Source: Desmodesmus armatus
Lineage: Eukaryota > Chlorophyta > Chlorophyceae > Sphaeropleales > Scenedesmaceae
Direction of reading: 5' to 3'
DNA length: 64,000 nt
Assembly: GCA_007449985.2 (NCBI GenBank)
Contig: VIIQ02000006.1
Location: 682,001 to 746,000, forward strand
The first letter of the stretch is position 1; each line of letters starts with the position of its first letter. The notes under the pieces are model-generated. The model was not told where the DNA came from and made no database searches. It worked only from the letters and a program-made list of their open reading frames with translations. The position numbers and the translations under genes are program-made. Below are positions 13,270 through 25,345 of the stretch, piece by piece.

Positions 13270-16070
13270 CCTGCACAGCCTGCAACATCAGCGTGGTGGG
13301 CTGAGGACTTGACATAGCACGACCTGTACCACTAGTAGTCCACAGGGTCGCACTTTGCATGACCACGTGTGGATTGGCCTCCAACATAACATGTGGTGCA
13401 AGGGGCTGCTGCTCTGTGCAACACCAACATGAATGGCACAAACCCTGGCGGCAGTTCAAAGTTTGCACTCAGCAATGCTCACAGCTTGATCAGCCCATGG
13501 GCTGACCATGGGCGGCCACCCATTCAACACAAGTGGCCAAACGGTGGCCTCGCCCACTTCATAGCCTGCTGTTTCAGTGTTGTTCATCACCCCTCCTCAC
13601 ACAAACAGCACACCCGACAATGCATCAAGCATGAGAGCACCACAATACAAGCGAGAGTAGCAAGAACAAGACCAGCAAGCTGCACGAACGCCAAGTCAGT
13701 TGGGCGCAAGAGGTTCTCCTGCAACTATGCATTTTTGCTGCTGATCATAGCAGCGCGAACAATAGCAGAACAGGTGGCGTCTCGTGTGTACATACATGTG
13801 TATGTGCACATCCTTCACATGTGTCAGTAGGCCAGGTGTGCAACCGCAGCAGCACGTGTTCAAGGTGCAAGGGGCATCTGTGCAGTGCAACATCAGCTTG
13901 CAGTGCAACATCAACATGCACAAATCTTGGCAGCAGTGCACAGCCCACACCGCAGCAAAGCTCATTCACAGTTCGAACAGCCTCTTAGCCTGTCCTAGTC
14001 AGACTCCTGGCCCAATCACAGCTAATCGCGACAACTGGCCACACGGTGATTCCACACCGGGGACCTCTGCCATTCACAATCTGCCGCTGCAAAGAAATAA
14101 CTGCCAGGCAGTGCGTTCAGCAAGTGCACTGCAGCAGCGGCGATCAGTGCTGATGAATTTGTACAGCAGCCCGTCTCAGTCGTGTTTCAGCTGTAGCACA
14201 GGGGCTGCATGAGTTTCTCACACATCCCCACAGACACCAAAGGCACATGTGCACACATCAAACAGCGCACCTGACAACGCATCAAGGGGTGGGAGCAAAC
14301 AGGAAAAGAGCAAGTAGTAGTACCAAAATCAGCAAAATTCACCTATGCCAAGTCAACTGGCCCAGTGGGTGCCGCACCCTAAAGGGTTCATTTGCAACTG
14401 TGCACGCCGTTGCCCATAGCCACAGGAACAATGGCAGAAGCGCAGCCTGCACTTCCGCCATGTTGTGTGTATGCACACATCCCCCACAGGTGTCACTAGC
14501 CAGACATGCGACCACAGCAGCACGTCTCAACGAACCGGGTGTCACACACTGCGCCTGTGCACTGGGCACACCGTAGTCCTGCAAACAACATCCCATGGGG
14601 TGCAGGTGGCCCCCGGTGGGATGTTGAACCCTGCCTGTGTACTCGTGCAGAGGTGCAAGGGCTGATGCATACGCAAGTAGAGCAATGCACGAGGTGCGCT
14701 TGCATCTGCAATGTGATTTGCTGCACAGCCTGCAACATCAGCATGGTGTACAATGGTGGGCTGAGGATCACCGTCAAATGATCTGACGTGAAACTACCTG
14801 TAGTCCACAACGTCCTGCGTTCCATAAAGCTCAACATCATGTGCTGCAAGTGGCTGCTATGCAGTGCAACATCAACTTGCAATGCAACATCAACTTGCGC
14901 AAATCCTGGCAGCAGTGGATAGTCCCGCCCTGCAGCAAAGCTCATTCACAGTTCGGGCAGCCTCCTAGCATGTCGGAGTCACACTCCTAGCCCAAGGACG
15001 TTCAATCACCACAAGTGGCTACACAGTTCACATGTTCACAAACTGCTGTTGCAATGAAACATTTGCCTTCCTTTGAGGTGATGACCAATTAGTGATCACC
15101 AATTTGCACTGCAGCTGCAGCCCATTTCAGATTCAAATGGAGCACAGGTGCTGCATGTGCTGCTCACCCATCCCTCCCAAACACCAAGTCCACGCATCAA
15201 ATAGCACACCTGACAATGCATCAAGTGGTGGGAGCAACCAAAAAAGAGCGAGTAGTAATAATGAGATCAGCAAATTGCGCCTTCGCCAAGTCAATGGGGC
15301 GCAAGGGGTACTACTGCAACCGTGCATGCTGTTGCCCATAGGCACAGGAACAATGGCAGAAGCGCAGGCAGCACCTCTTACATACATGTGAATGTACACA
15401 TCCATGACATGCGCACGCATGCATCACTGGCCAGACATGCAACCACACCAGCCTGGCTGAGCATGTCTCAAAGAACAGGGTGTCACACACTGCACCTGAG
15501 CACTGGACACACTGTAGCCTTGCAAACAACACCCCTTGGGGTGCAGGTGGCCCCGGTGGCTTTCACCCCTGCTGCTGCACTGCAAGGGCTGATGCATACG
15601 CAAGTAGAGCAACGCGCAAGATCATTTTGCATCTGCAATGTGGTTTGCTGCACAGCCTGCAACAGCAACGGGGATGAGGACTTGACATAGCACTACGTGT
15701 AGTCCACAAGGCGCTACCTTCCATACCTCAACTTGAGGTTGAACATCATGTGGTGCAAAGGGCTGCTGTGCAGTGCAACATCAACTCAAAGTGCACCATC
15801 AGCATGCACAAATCCTGGCAGCAGTGGATATCCGCATTGCAGCAAAGCTCTTTCACAATTTGGGCAGCCTCCTAGGAGGCCTAGCATGTCCAAGTCAGAC
15901 TCCTAGCCCAAGGACGTTGGGAGTCACCACAAGTGGCTACACAGTTCAAACATTCACAGTCTGCTGGCGCAATGAAACATCTGCCCTCACCAATATGCAC
16001 TGCAGCAAATTTCAGCCATGATTCAAATGGAGCACAGGTGCTGCATGTGCTCCTCACCCATCCCCCAGAC
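13270..16070. repeat. Diverged tandem array of a ~930 bp unit, about 3.3 copies
   Basis: Landmark sequences recur in the same order and orientation. GCACAGCCTGCAACA occurs near 13273, 14723 and 15651. CACC(T/C)GACAA(T/C)GCATCAAG occurs near 13610, 14270 and 15208. A segment with GGTGTCACACACTGC occurs near 14539 and 15479, and CAAATC(C/T)TGGCAGCAGTG near 13921, 14900 and 15810. The unit is therefore ~930 bp; the copy at 13610-14270 lacks ~280 bp. Copies differ by many substitutions and small indels, so the array is old. No long ORF is conserved between copies. Confidence 0.75.
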
Positions 16071-17159
16071 ACCGAAAATTAAAATTATGTGCAAAATTCT
16101 GTATCAACATGCAGTGCGCAGCTCCGGACGGTTGTATTTGAGCTTATAATCGTGAACCCCCCTTGCCCAACAATGTCACCGTTTGTATACCAGGCTGGTG
16201 TGCTAGGGTGGTATGCAGTTGCTGCTGTTTGCACGGGTTGCGCAAGAATCGAACTGGCATAGCGGTGTTGCTGCCTGGAGACAGCAACACCACTGCTGCA
16301 TTCCTGCCAACCCTGATCGCGTTCTTGGTCCTACATGGCAAACAGCCGAGTGTGCTTAGTCCCTAGCTGCAACGCCACCTGTCCACAAGTCATGTTTGAT
16401 CCACACCTGCCAGGTGAGTGGTGTGGGCTGGGTCTTTCGGGGATCTCGATGTAACGAACAATGAGTGAGTGCTTGGGTTGAGGGCCTAAAATCCTACACC
16501 CTAAAGCCACCCCACCTCCGCCCCTGCTGCACAGCCAAACCTGCAAGCCCCACATTCTGCGACACTTGCCCCTGCGCTAGTGCATGCATGCATCAACCAG
16601 CTGGCAAGCCCATGGGTGTGGTGCTCTAGGTACACACGCTTTTGGACTTGTTGCTGCTACAGGTCCTTCAAGGACCAAGAGGTTGCTCTGATCGAGCTCT
16701 GGCAATGCCACCATTAAGGATCCACATATTCTGCAGAAACCACGGAACCCAGCTGCCAGATCAGTTCGAATTGTCCACACTTCCTTGTGCTCTACAACGC
16801 GTCCGCTGCCACGTTATGTATTGTGTAAGGGTATTTTTGCTTCAGATATCAAAACGAGGCATGCTTTCTGATTGTTGCGTGAGTGTTTGCGAGCCACAGG
16901 TTTTGCCTAGTATCCTGCTATTCGGCAGCATCCTGCTCCCTGCACGTCCCGTGCCACCTCGACGCTCCACAAGGTACGTCGGAGCTGTCTCAAGCAGCCT
17001 ACAAGCCTTCCATATGCATTTAAATGACACCATATGCGTGCCAGAAGTACGTCGAGGCAGGCACGACCGCATTTTTTGCAGCTACGCCTGCCTCGGGATC
17101 CCTCCTCTTCGCTGCTGCTAACTCTACCTGCCTTGCCCTGCTGCCTGCTGCAGGTCGCC
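16071..17159. other. Intergenic and probable promoter/5' UTR of the 17160 gene
   Basis: No coding segment is supported. A CTGCTGCAG precedes ATG 17160 closely, so a 5' UTR intron ending at about 17153 is possible. Confidence 0.35.
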
Positions 17160-17561
17160 ATGGCTCGTTCTACCCTCGCCCTGCTGTTCCTATTGGTCCT
17201 GGTGTGCCAGCTGGCATCTGCCCAGACCACTACCATTACAGGCGCCGTTGCGGTTGCCGAGCTGCCTGCTGGCGCCAGCACCGACCTTGAAGCATGTTCG
17301 GGCCTTCTGACAGAGAAGGAGCTCGCTGGCCTGAATCTCACCATCTCACCATCTCAGCTTTGCAACCAATGAGGCAACAGCACTGAGAAGGTGGAGGTGG
17401 TGGCTGCCCAGGGCCCTGCGCCAGTTGCAACCCCCACGCCCGTGCCTACACCCGTGCTTACACCCGTGCCTGCCCGGTCGGGCGCAGACGGCATCGTTGC
17501 GGCTGCGCTGTTTGCTGTGCCCGTTGCGGTGGCCGTTGCCCTGGCATTTGTCACCTACTAA
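17160..17561 (+). CDS. Short arabinogalactan-like secreted protein with in-frame UGA at codon 71
   Basis: From ATG 17160 the frame gives MARSTLALLFLLVLVCQLASA, a clear signal peptide, then QTTTITGAVAVAELPAG and a ~45-residue globular-looking stretch ending SPSQLCNQ. TGA at 17370-17372 stops it at 70 residues. The same frame then stays open for 62 more sense codons to TAA 17559-17561: GNSTEKVEVVAAQ, a Pro/Thr/Val tract (TPTPVPTPVLTPVP) typical of hydroxyproline O-glycosylated linkers, and a hydrophobic tail IVAAALFAVPVAVAVALAF suited to a GPI signal or membrane anchor. The downstream half is too protein-like to be chance. Options are stop readthrough, a point mutation making a pseudogene or null allele, sequencing error, or (unlikely) selenocysteine. 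No splice pair neatly removes the UGA. Function unknown; cell-wall or surface location inferred. Confidence 0.6.
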
Positions 17562-20010
17562 AGGGGAGCATCCCAGCGGGTCGGGACCTGTACAGCATGA
17601 GCTGTGCGCCGCAGTATGACAGCCACAGGTCTTGTGCCTAGGCTAGGCAAGGACTGCGTCTGGCGCTTGCGTGATCTTGTGTGTGAATGAGTGAGTGCGC
17701 TGAGAGAGTGCCATTGACTTGACAAACCCAACCATGTCGTGCCACGTGGACAGCCCAAACTGCTTGTGGGCAGCAGGACGCTGCCTGGTAGTATTGTGGT
17801 TTGAGGCGTCCGGCAGGGGTCACATGACGTCGCATACGATGGGTATGCGCTTGTTCAGTAGCAAACGCATGCTTGTCTTGTGTTGCAATTGGCTGTTCCA
17901 ACACAGCACCGGCCGGCTTCCCCTTTTCTCTTCACCAGCAGCAGTGTCTCGGGCCGCACCACTACAGCAGTATCTGGTGCCGCATCACTAGTGGTGACCA
18001 CTACAGTGTTGTGTTGTCGTTGGCCGTCAGTCAATTTGTGGAGGCACACACACATTTGCATATTGCATTTTTTTTGGCATACTTTGTACTTGTGGGGTTG
18101 CTGCATTTTTTTGGCATAGTTTGCACTAGTGGGGTTGCTGCACATCTCTTCACGTTAACAATTTACTTGTGTCAGTGCTTGCCAGTGCCAGCCCTGACGG
18201 AGACGGAGACTGTGATATATGTATGTGTGTGTATGCGTATGTGTATGTGTGTGAGAGACATGGAGAGGCCGGGGGTGTGAAGTTTGAGGTGTGTGCTGGG
18301 TGCCGCAATGATTGCACTGGGTGACACGGTGGTCTTGCGGGGTACAAGGCCTGTTGGGGTGTGTTGGCTGGCTGGCTGCCTGACTGTCACCTCCTTCGCA
18401 ATGGCCTTCAAGGCAAGTTGTATGCCATGCCCGGGGCGCATGGTGGGGGTCAGTGGCTAAGTGGCTGGACTGCTGGTGCTGCTGCTGCTGGTGCTGGTGC
18501 TGCTGCTGGTGCTGCCTGCCTGCCTGCCTGCCTGCTCTGTGTAAGAGCATGTGCCTAGGCGCAGGCCTGTGGCTGGCCTCTGTGTATCTCCGTATGTAGT
18601 GCAGCAACTGGATCAGGTTGTGCTGGCTGGGCCTGACCCAGACAGGGTGCTTGTGTCTTCTGTATGTGTCGCCTTCAAGGCACAACTTGTACTACAGGCG
18701 GCCTCGTGAGCATGCTTCTGTGCAGGTACCCCTGTGTATGCAGGTCGTCCGTTTCTGCACTGCGCAGGACCTGCCCAAAACTGCCTGTTGGCTCAAAGTT
18801 CACTCTTCAGGTTCAGATCTGAGGTGGACAAGGTGTGGGTGTGTGTGTCAGATGTCGAGCAAGGAGGTCGTGTAACTGCAACAGCAGTACGTGCGGCGTG
18901 TGTCGCACCGAAAGCTGTCTCACAACAGCCTGGGTGCGGTTGAGCAGCACTGGGACTGACTGGGCAGGAATGTGTTACGCGCGGAGACGACTTGCGGTTT
19001 TTTACGTAAGTCTTTGCAAGAAAACACACTTTGCCTCCTCCATCCTCACACCACTTGCACACATGCACACCCGGCAATCCACCAACCTGCTTCAAGCAGG
19101 TGGGGCCCATTGCCCTCGATAACACCAGGCACACCTGCCTGTCGACATGTTTGAGTATGCAGAAACACCGTTCAGCAGTGGAGCATGACACCCTAGCGTG
19201 CAGCATCACGACCAAACACCCCTTGCACGCACACACGTACGCCCGGCATTCCGCCAAGCTGCCTCCCCACAAAAAGCCCTATAAACAGCTCAGCAGACCT
19301 CCAGACAGAAGCCACACGTTGATTTCTTGTTGATCTGCAAGTAAGGTCTTGAGCCTTGAGGTGAAGCCCGCTGTCAGCCTGTTTGCGGCTGCTGCCCTGG
19401 TCAGTCTTGCGTCCATCGACTGTCGGGCGGATACGTGCACAGAGGCTAAATAGGCGCCCTGGCCCTACCAGCCTGTTAGTACAAGAATGACGTACACTGT
19501 TTACTGTTGGTGACAGGGGTGCAGATGGAACCTTGCAGTCCATTGCCCAGGACGGCCTGTCCTGGTGACACCCTATGTGTCATCATGGGTCATAGCTCAA
19601 CACTTCGGCGGGTCCCGCTACATATACATTCCCCAAGCCCGGACAATACTCTACTCTGGCGCTCCTGTGTCTTAGCAAGGGGCTCGTGTCATCGACAGAA
19701 ACTCGACTAGCACTGCATTGCGGTACCAAACGGCGCCAGTTTTCGGCGGGCAGGCGAATACAACTTCAACTATTCACAGATAGAACAAGCCATTTGACTT
19801 GCTGTATGGCAGTCGACAATAGCGCGGCGAGGATATTTTGCGCTCTCGCCCGCGCCGCAATTCTTACGAGATGTCCAGTAACGCTGGATGATGACTAGGA
19901 CGGAATGACTAGGACATAAATGTTTGTTAAATAGTCTCCACTGACCTCTGTATTGCGTTGAACTTCCCACACAATCCACCCGATCATATCTACCGCACTA
20001 CAACCGCAAA
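17562..20010. other. Intergenic with CTG/CTGC microsatellite
   Basis: A (CTG)n/(CTGC)n tract lies at about 18470-18536 and a GT-rich stretch near 18218-18252. Nothing here has a convincing coding exon; the 20011 gene's promoter should lie at the right end. Confidence 0.4.
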
Positions 20011-21132
20011 ATGTCCCGCACCACCGTGGCTGTGCTCGTGCTGCTCGTGCTGCTTGGATGTGCCACAGCCCATGCAAGACAGGAGTGAGTCTTTGGGAAG
20101 GCTCTGAGGGACAAAATGCACCGTCCGAGCTTGTGCACAGCTGTGCTCTCAGCGCTAACGCTCTGTGCTGTTCACCCGTGCAGGCCTCTGGGCGGGGCAA
20201 TTGAGGCCAGGGAGGGGCGCGCATTGAGTAAGTTCGTGTGCAATCACTTTCATGATGCGTGAAAGCATGCGGAGCAGACGCGGGAACAGATGCTGACTAA
20301 GAATCGCGTCAACTCGCGTCAACCCGCATGCAGCGCACTGACAATCGCACCAACTCGCGTCAACTCGCAGCTCTCTGCTTCCAGGTTGCCAAACTGACTT
20401 TTGCCCGCACTGCTGACTGCCGCCCCTTGTCCCCTTCTTCCTGCAGCTTGGCTGTGGGGTGGTCACTGGCTTGGCCACAGGTTCTGGTGGAGGAGTGGTG
20501 TGAGGTGGTATGACGATGATTGGTGCAGCCGCCGCCGCATGAAGTGCTGGGACGAGGATGACAATGAGGTGCGAGGGGGGCCCCTCCCCCGAGGGGAGGG
20601 GGGCACTGCCAGCAGTGGGACATGCAGGGCAGGTGACAGGGCAGGCCTGTTTGACTGAACCATGCACACCTACAGTTACGAACAATCACTGAGCCTCACT
20701 GTCAATCATGAGTGGAGTAAAAGGAGGGACAACATACACCTGCAACAGGGGAAAAAAGAATACTGATACTGGAAAAGACGACAGCTCAACAACCGTTCTC
20801 AACCCTAGGGTGCCTGGAGTGTCTGGGAGCATGGTGGGAATGCTGCGACTGCGGTGCAGGCAGTCACACATGTACTCTGCCTCAATCAAGCAGCAACCTC
20901 ATGCCCAGGCCTCACTGCCTCACAATCATGTCAGGCGCTGAAGTCGAATTCTTGTCAGGGTGCCACAGCAGAGGGCTGCATGCATCAGTGCAACTAGTCC
21001 CTATCGGTCAGGCTGTTGACACACAGTTTGCCTGAGCGCAAAACCACATTGGTCATGTGCTGTCTGCGTGTCCTGTTGCAGTGTGACTGCGGTGACCGCC
21101 GCCGCGTCAAGCGCAGGAGGTGGAGGTGCTGA
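20011..21132 (+). CDS. Tiny secreted Trp/Arg/Cys-rich peptide, 4 exons
   Basis: Exons 20011-20084, 20184-20227, 20447-20568 and 21082-21132 join in phases 2, 1 and 0 with donors GTGAGT, GTAAGT and GTGCGA and CAG acceptors; 96 residues. The N-terminus MSRTTVAVLVLLVLLGCATA is a signal peptide (cleavage near ATAHA). A short linker (PLGGAIEAREGRAL) precedes a core with many Trp (WLWGGHWLGHRFWWRSG), an acidic patch (WYDDDWC), SRRRMKCWDEDDNE, and a final CDCGDRRRVKRRRWRC. The mature part has five Cys and a very basic end after an acidic one. The consistent phases across four exons make this a real gene even though no single exon is long. No family recognised. Small cationic Cys/Trp-rich secreted peptides often act on membranes or walls or as signals, but that is only an analogy here. 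Confidence 0.7.
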
Positions 21133-23068
21133 AGTGGCAGAGTGCCCTATCTATTGGCTGCATCCGAGTTAGGGTTTAGGCTGCACTCTGACAGCCATTC
21201 CTGGCATGCGTGACTAGTTCAGCATGTGTGTTGTTGTCCTTGGTCTCATACAGTACCAGCTCAGCATGCGCGTTGTACTTGGGCCTTACAGGATCACCTG
21301 CAGCCATCCGTATGTTTGATGGTTGGTGTCACCATGTTTGTTGTGTGATATAACCCCCCAGGAATAAGGTCTCCAACCGTCTTATGAAGTGATGCATCTT
21401 GTTGCAATTACAAATCAGCGTTGACCCACGCCCCCGGGGCGGCCTTGCTGCATGTTCATGAAGGATATTTGAGTTTTGGACTAAATTGGTGCCACGCTGA
21501 CACCAAATGAGCTACAGGCTATCTGGCACACCGTGTGCCATTGAATGAGAGTTGCTGCCGCCAATGGCATCCAAGTACTACTAGTAGTTGGCACAGTTGT
21601 CTGGTGCAGTTGTTCTTGGGTGGATTGTGTAACAAAGTGTGTATGCGTGATTGTGACCTGCCGCCGACAGCACATCTCTGCTGGATTAGGCTTGACCCTG
21701 CTGTCCCATCTTTGTATAAGGCTTGTAGTCACCTGCACTGCCCATCACCCCTGAACCTGGTCAACAGCTCAAGTTGTTCCCGTTTACACCTCAGCACGTG
21801 CACCCCCTGCAGAGAACCTCAGGCGCCCAACTGCATGATGGGTCTGGTAGCACTTCCCATGATAGCTGTGCCACATGCATGGCAGGGGCGGATTGCACAA
21901 CAAACACTACTGCAGCACCACACGCACCCTTGAATGCAGCGTAAATTGGCACCTAGGAGATCCCAAACGCACACGCTCCATAGAAACACACAAGAGCTTT
22001 TACAGTGATTGGGCACAGAGCAACTCACACTGCTGAAATCACAACTTGCCCATGCGGCAAATTGTGAGATGAACTTGTACTGTGAGAGCACCGTGTGCAG
22101 CGATTTGGCACAGCCAGATTGCTGCTGAAGATGAAGGAACCATTGCACCCAGCACAAACACCAAGCTGGGCGGTGGGCTGAGAAAGCGTCAACCCTGTGC
22201 AACTGAGGTTGCTTGGCACATGGCCTGCACCATCCTGAAAATACAGCCTGGCACAGCAGGTGCCAAGCCCCATGCTGACCATGTGCTGGCTGGTGCTTGC
22301 CACATGCAACCCAAGCAGCAGTACATAGGTCACGAGCATAACCAAATCCGCGCAGACCCAAGATGAGCAGAACTAACAATCAACAGCAGACATATACATC
22401 AGATACTCCCCAAAGCACACAATATTGCTGCTGCTGCTGCTGCTGCTGCCATACAAGATACATTTAGTACAGATACAACTTACAGAGCATGCAGCCTGGC
22501 AGCTGCCTGCTGTCAGATGCAGCAGCTGTGACAGCTTGCAGACTTCCGGCCATGATACACTGCGCTGAGAAATCCTGCCTGAACACCTGCTAGCGGCCAT
22601 GTGGCAGCGCAACACACAGGAACCCCCAGCCCCCCAAAAATCGCTCTGTCAGCAGCCCATGCAGCTGTGTCAACCTCTGCTGCTACCGTAACCCACTTGC
22701 CAGGGCGGCTGAGCACGTGCAAACACACGCCCGGCCTTTTGAAAACTTCCTTGCAGCTCGTGAACAGAACCAACCATCGTATGAACACCTGTCTGCATGG
22801 ACCCGGCACACACCCAAGAGGCTAGCACGCTATGGTGAGCCCACATGCCCACTCCCTGCCATGCCACAGCCAGCTAGCCGGCGCCTCCCCTGCTGCTGCG
22901 CTGCTGTGTTTCCTGTGCTGACTACAATTTCTCCTAGCCGGCACCCTGCCTGCTGCTGCCCCTGCAGCTGCCTCTCCCCCCCCCCCCCGCACTGCTCTGT
23001 TCCTGCGCTGCCCTGTCTTCCTGTGCTGCCCTGTCTTCCTGTGCTGCCCTGTCTTCAGCGCCAACTGG
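21133..23068. other. Intergenic; short CTG repeat
   Basis: Contains the 3' UTR of the 20011 gene and the 3' side of the minus-strand RING gene. A (GCT)n tract lies at about 22427-22450 and a C run at 22978-22988. A minus-strand TGTAA (plus TTACA near 22480) could be the RING gene's polyadenylation signal but lies ~590 bp past its stop. Confidence 0.35.
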
Positions 23069-25345
23069 CTAGCGCGGGTGTTGGCGACGCCCCGGCCGTT
23101 GGAACCTGAGGTTGGTCCGCCTGCGTCGCTCACGCCTGCTGGCCGGCGTTGCGCGCGGGCGTGGGTTGTACCACCCCATTGTGAACACAGGCTGTGCAGG
23201 CAGCACTGACACATGCTGCTGGGGCGCAGCAGCACCCCACCCCATGGTGAACACAGGCTGTGCAGGCAGCACTGGCAGCTGCTGCTGGGGCGCAGCAGCA
23301 GGAAATGCCACGCCGGCTGTTTGCACCCTGCTGGCATGTGGACCAACAGCAGCAAAGGGGGAAGGGACAGTTCCTGGCAGCATCCCAGTCGTGTTTAGCT
23401 GGGCCCCCCAGGTGATGCTGGAGCCTGCGGCTGCTAAGGAGGCCTGCGATGGGCTGACACCCCCTGATCTGCAAGCACAAGGACAACCACATCACATAGC
23501 ACATTTAGCAGCCACTCTGTCAACAGTGCCTGGCAGAGTCTTTCAAAAGTGCCTGATGGATTGCACTTGCGCCAATGAGCATGCACCTGTGTTGTGCGAG
23601 GCAGCAAGAGGAGAGCAGTAAGGCTTTGTGGTGAGCTGCTGCAGGGTGCTGCAGGACTGCGCGTGAGCAGCAGATGTCGGCACACGCCAACCAGCACTTC
23701 CCTCAGCCCCCTGCCGTCGTGACCACTGCAGCACTCACCGCCGGAACACCAGGTCCTGCTCCAGTGTGCTCTGCTGCGCATCATGAACTTGCTGCACCTG
23801 GTACAGCTGCTGCACCTCCTGCTGCTGCGATGCCCTCTGCCTCAACCTGTTTGCCTCAACCTGCCTCAACCTGTTGGCCGCGTCCAGAGCGCCCTGCTGT
23901 GCTGCATTCAGCTGCTGCACCCAGGTTTGGTGCTGAACTGCCTCAATGACTTGGCCATCTGCACTCCAGATCTGCACCCGTGGCAGCACGCTGGGAGGGC
24001 TACTGATGGCTGCGCCGCCTAAGCCGCTGCTGCTGGCAGCGCCTGAAGTGCCAAAGGCCTGACCGACAGGGGTTGCTGCTGCTGCAGGCGCAGCCGCTGC
24101 TGGCATGCGGGTAGTGAGGCCTGTCTGCTGTCCAGCTGATGGTGACAAAGGCAGGGCAGGTGCAGGGGGGCTAGGGAAGCCTGGGAAGGCGGGAGCTGCA
24201 GGCGGGGATGCTGCAGCAACCCCTGCAGCTGCCTGCGTGAAGCCAGGTATGCCAGCAATCTGTGCTGCTGCTGCTCTGTGGCTGAGTTGTCCGCCTAAGA
24301 CGCCCAGCAACGACTGCGTTACTGTGACGAGTGAGTCCAAGGTAAGCAGTGGACTTGCGGCATTGGCTCCCAGCGGGCGCAGCCTCCCAAGGAGGCCCCC
24401 TTCCAAGGGATCGTGGACAGTGCTGCGCCCTGCAGACAACAACATGGAGGGAAAACAGCGCATACCCCTTGGTGAAGGACAAGCCCTGAACAGACATGCA
24501 AAACCCTACGACTGTTCAACAAACATGCAGCTGCTCCTCTATTGTGCTTACTTACGCGGCAACCGACAGCGGCATGTCCGTAGACCTGTTGGGACAAAGC
24601 CCTGCATACAATCGATAACAGATGAAAGTCGTCCCATCTTTCTCCATCCCACCTGTTTGCAGGCCTGCACCCCTGTGGCACACACATGCTCTGTGCGGTC
24701 TGGGGCGTACAGGAGAGCGCAGTGCTAGAGTGTGCGAGGGCCAAAACCTAACAAATCATTACATTCCCTAGGCAGCCCTTTCACAGTAGCACACCCACCT
24801 GCGCCTGCTGCATCCACAGCCGCTGCTGCTGCCGCCACCTCAGCTGCCTCCTGCTGCACCTCTGCCTTGCGGCTTTCCAGCTGCTCTGGGAACAGCAGCT
24901 GGATTGTGTCTCGCAGTCGGATGCACACGTTGAGGTCTTGGACAGCTGTGGAGGCAAACACACCCCGGCAGACTGGGCATGTGACCATGCGTGCGGCAGC
25001 ACGCCGCTGCTGTGTTGTCCAACGGGTCAGGCAGTGACGGCAGAAGTCATGCCCACAGTTGCCTGCGCAGGAAGGCCCAGCACAAACACAGCGAACATTA
25101 AAGAGGTGGCACAGAAGGCTGCAGGTTGCAGAAGGGTTTGTGCAGCCTGACAGGTGTTGAATTGTTGCCCAGGGACAGGAAGAACAGCACAAGGCACCAC
25201 TGCTGCACCTGCTGTCCTGAGCTTGCCAGTCCCGCAACTCACCAACTACAGGCTCCACACAGAGCTCATAACATATGCCACAAGAAAAGTCATCTACTCT
25301 GGCAGTCCCTTGGGCAGCCTCTGCTGCAGCCATGAATGTGTGCAA
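23069..25345 (-). CDS. C3HC4 RING-finger protein, putative E3 ubiquitin ligase
   Basis: Exons 25243-25345, 24799-25062, 23739-24429 and 23069-23468 (stop 23069-23071) join in phases 1, 1 and 2; 485 residues. The RING is split by intron 1: C22-x2-C25, then C37-x-H39-x2-C42-x2-C45 and C63-P-V-C66, a complete C3HC4 zinc ligand set expected to recruit an E2. The remainder is low complexity: an Ala/Glu helix, a Pro/Ala-rich middle, a Gln/Arg-rich coiled segment (ANRLRQVEANRLRQRASQQQ) and a C-terminal part with LPVLPAQPVFTMGW present twice, ending in a very basic tail (RRERRRRTNLRFQRPGRRQ) that may direct it to the nucleus. Start could also be ATG at 25333. The substrate is unknown. Confidence 0.8.

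Noticed and set aside
17370..17372. UGA as selenocysteine codon
   Set aside because: The residue context (next to Pro/Thr linker of a secreted AGP-like protein) is not that of a redox enzyme, and I see no clear SECIS-like stem downstream; kept only as an unlikely option.
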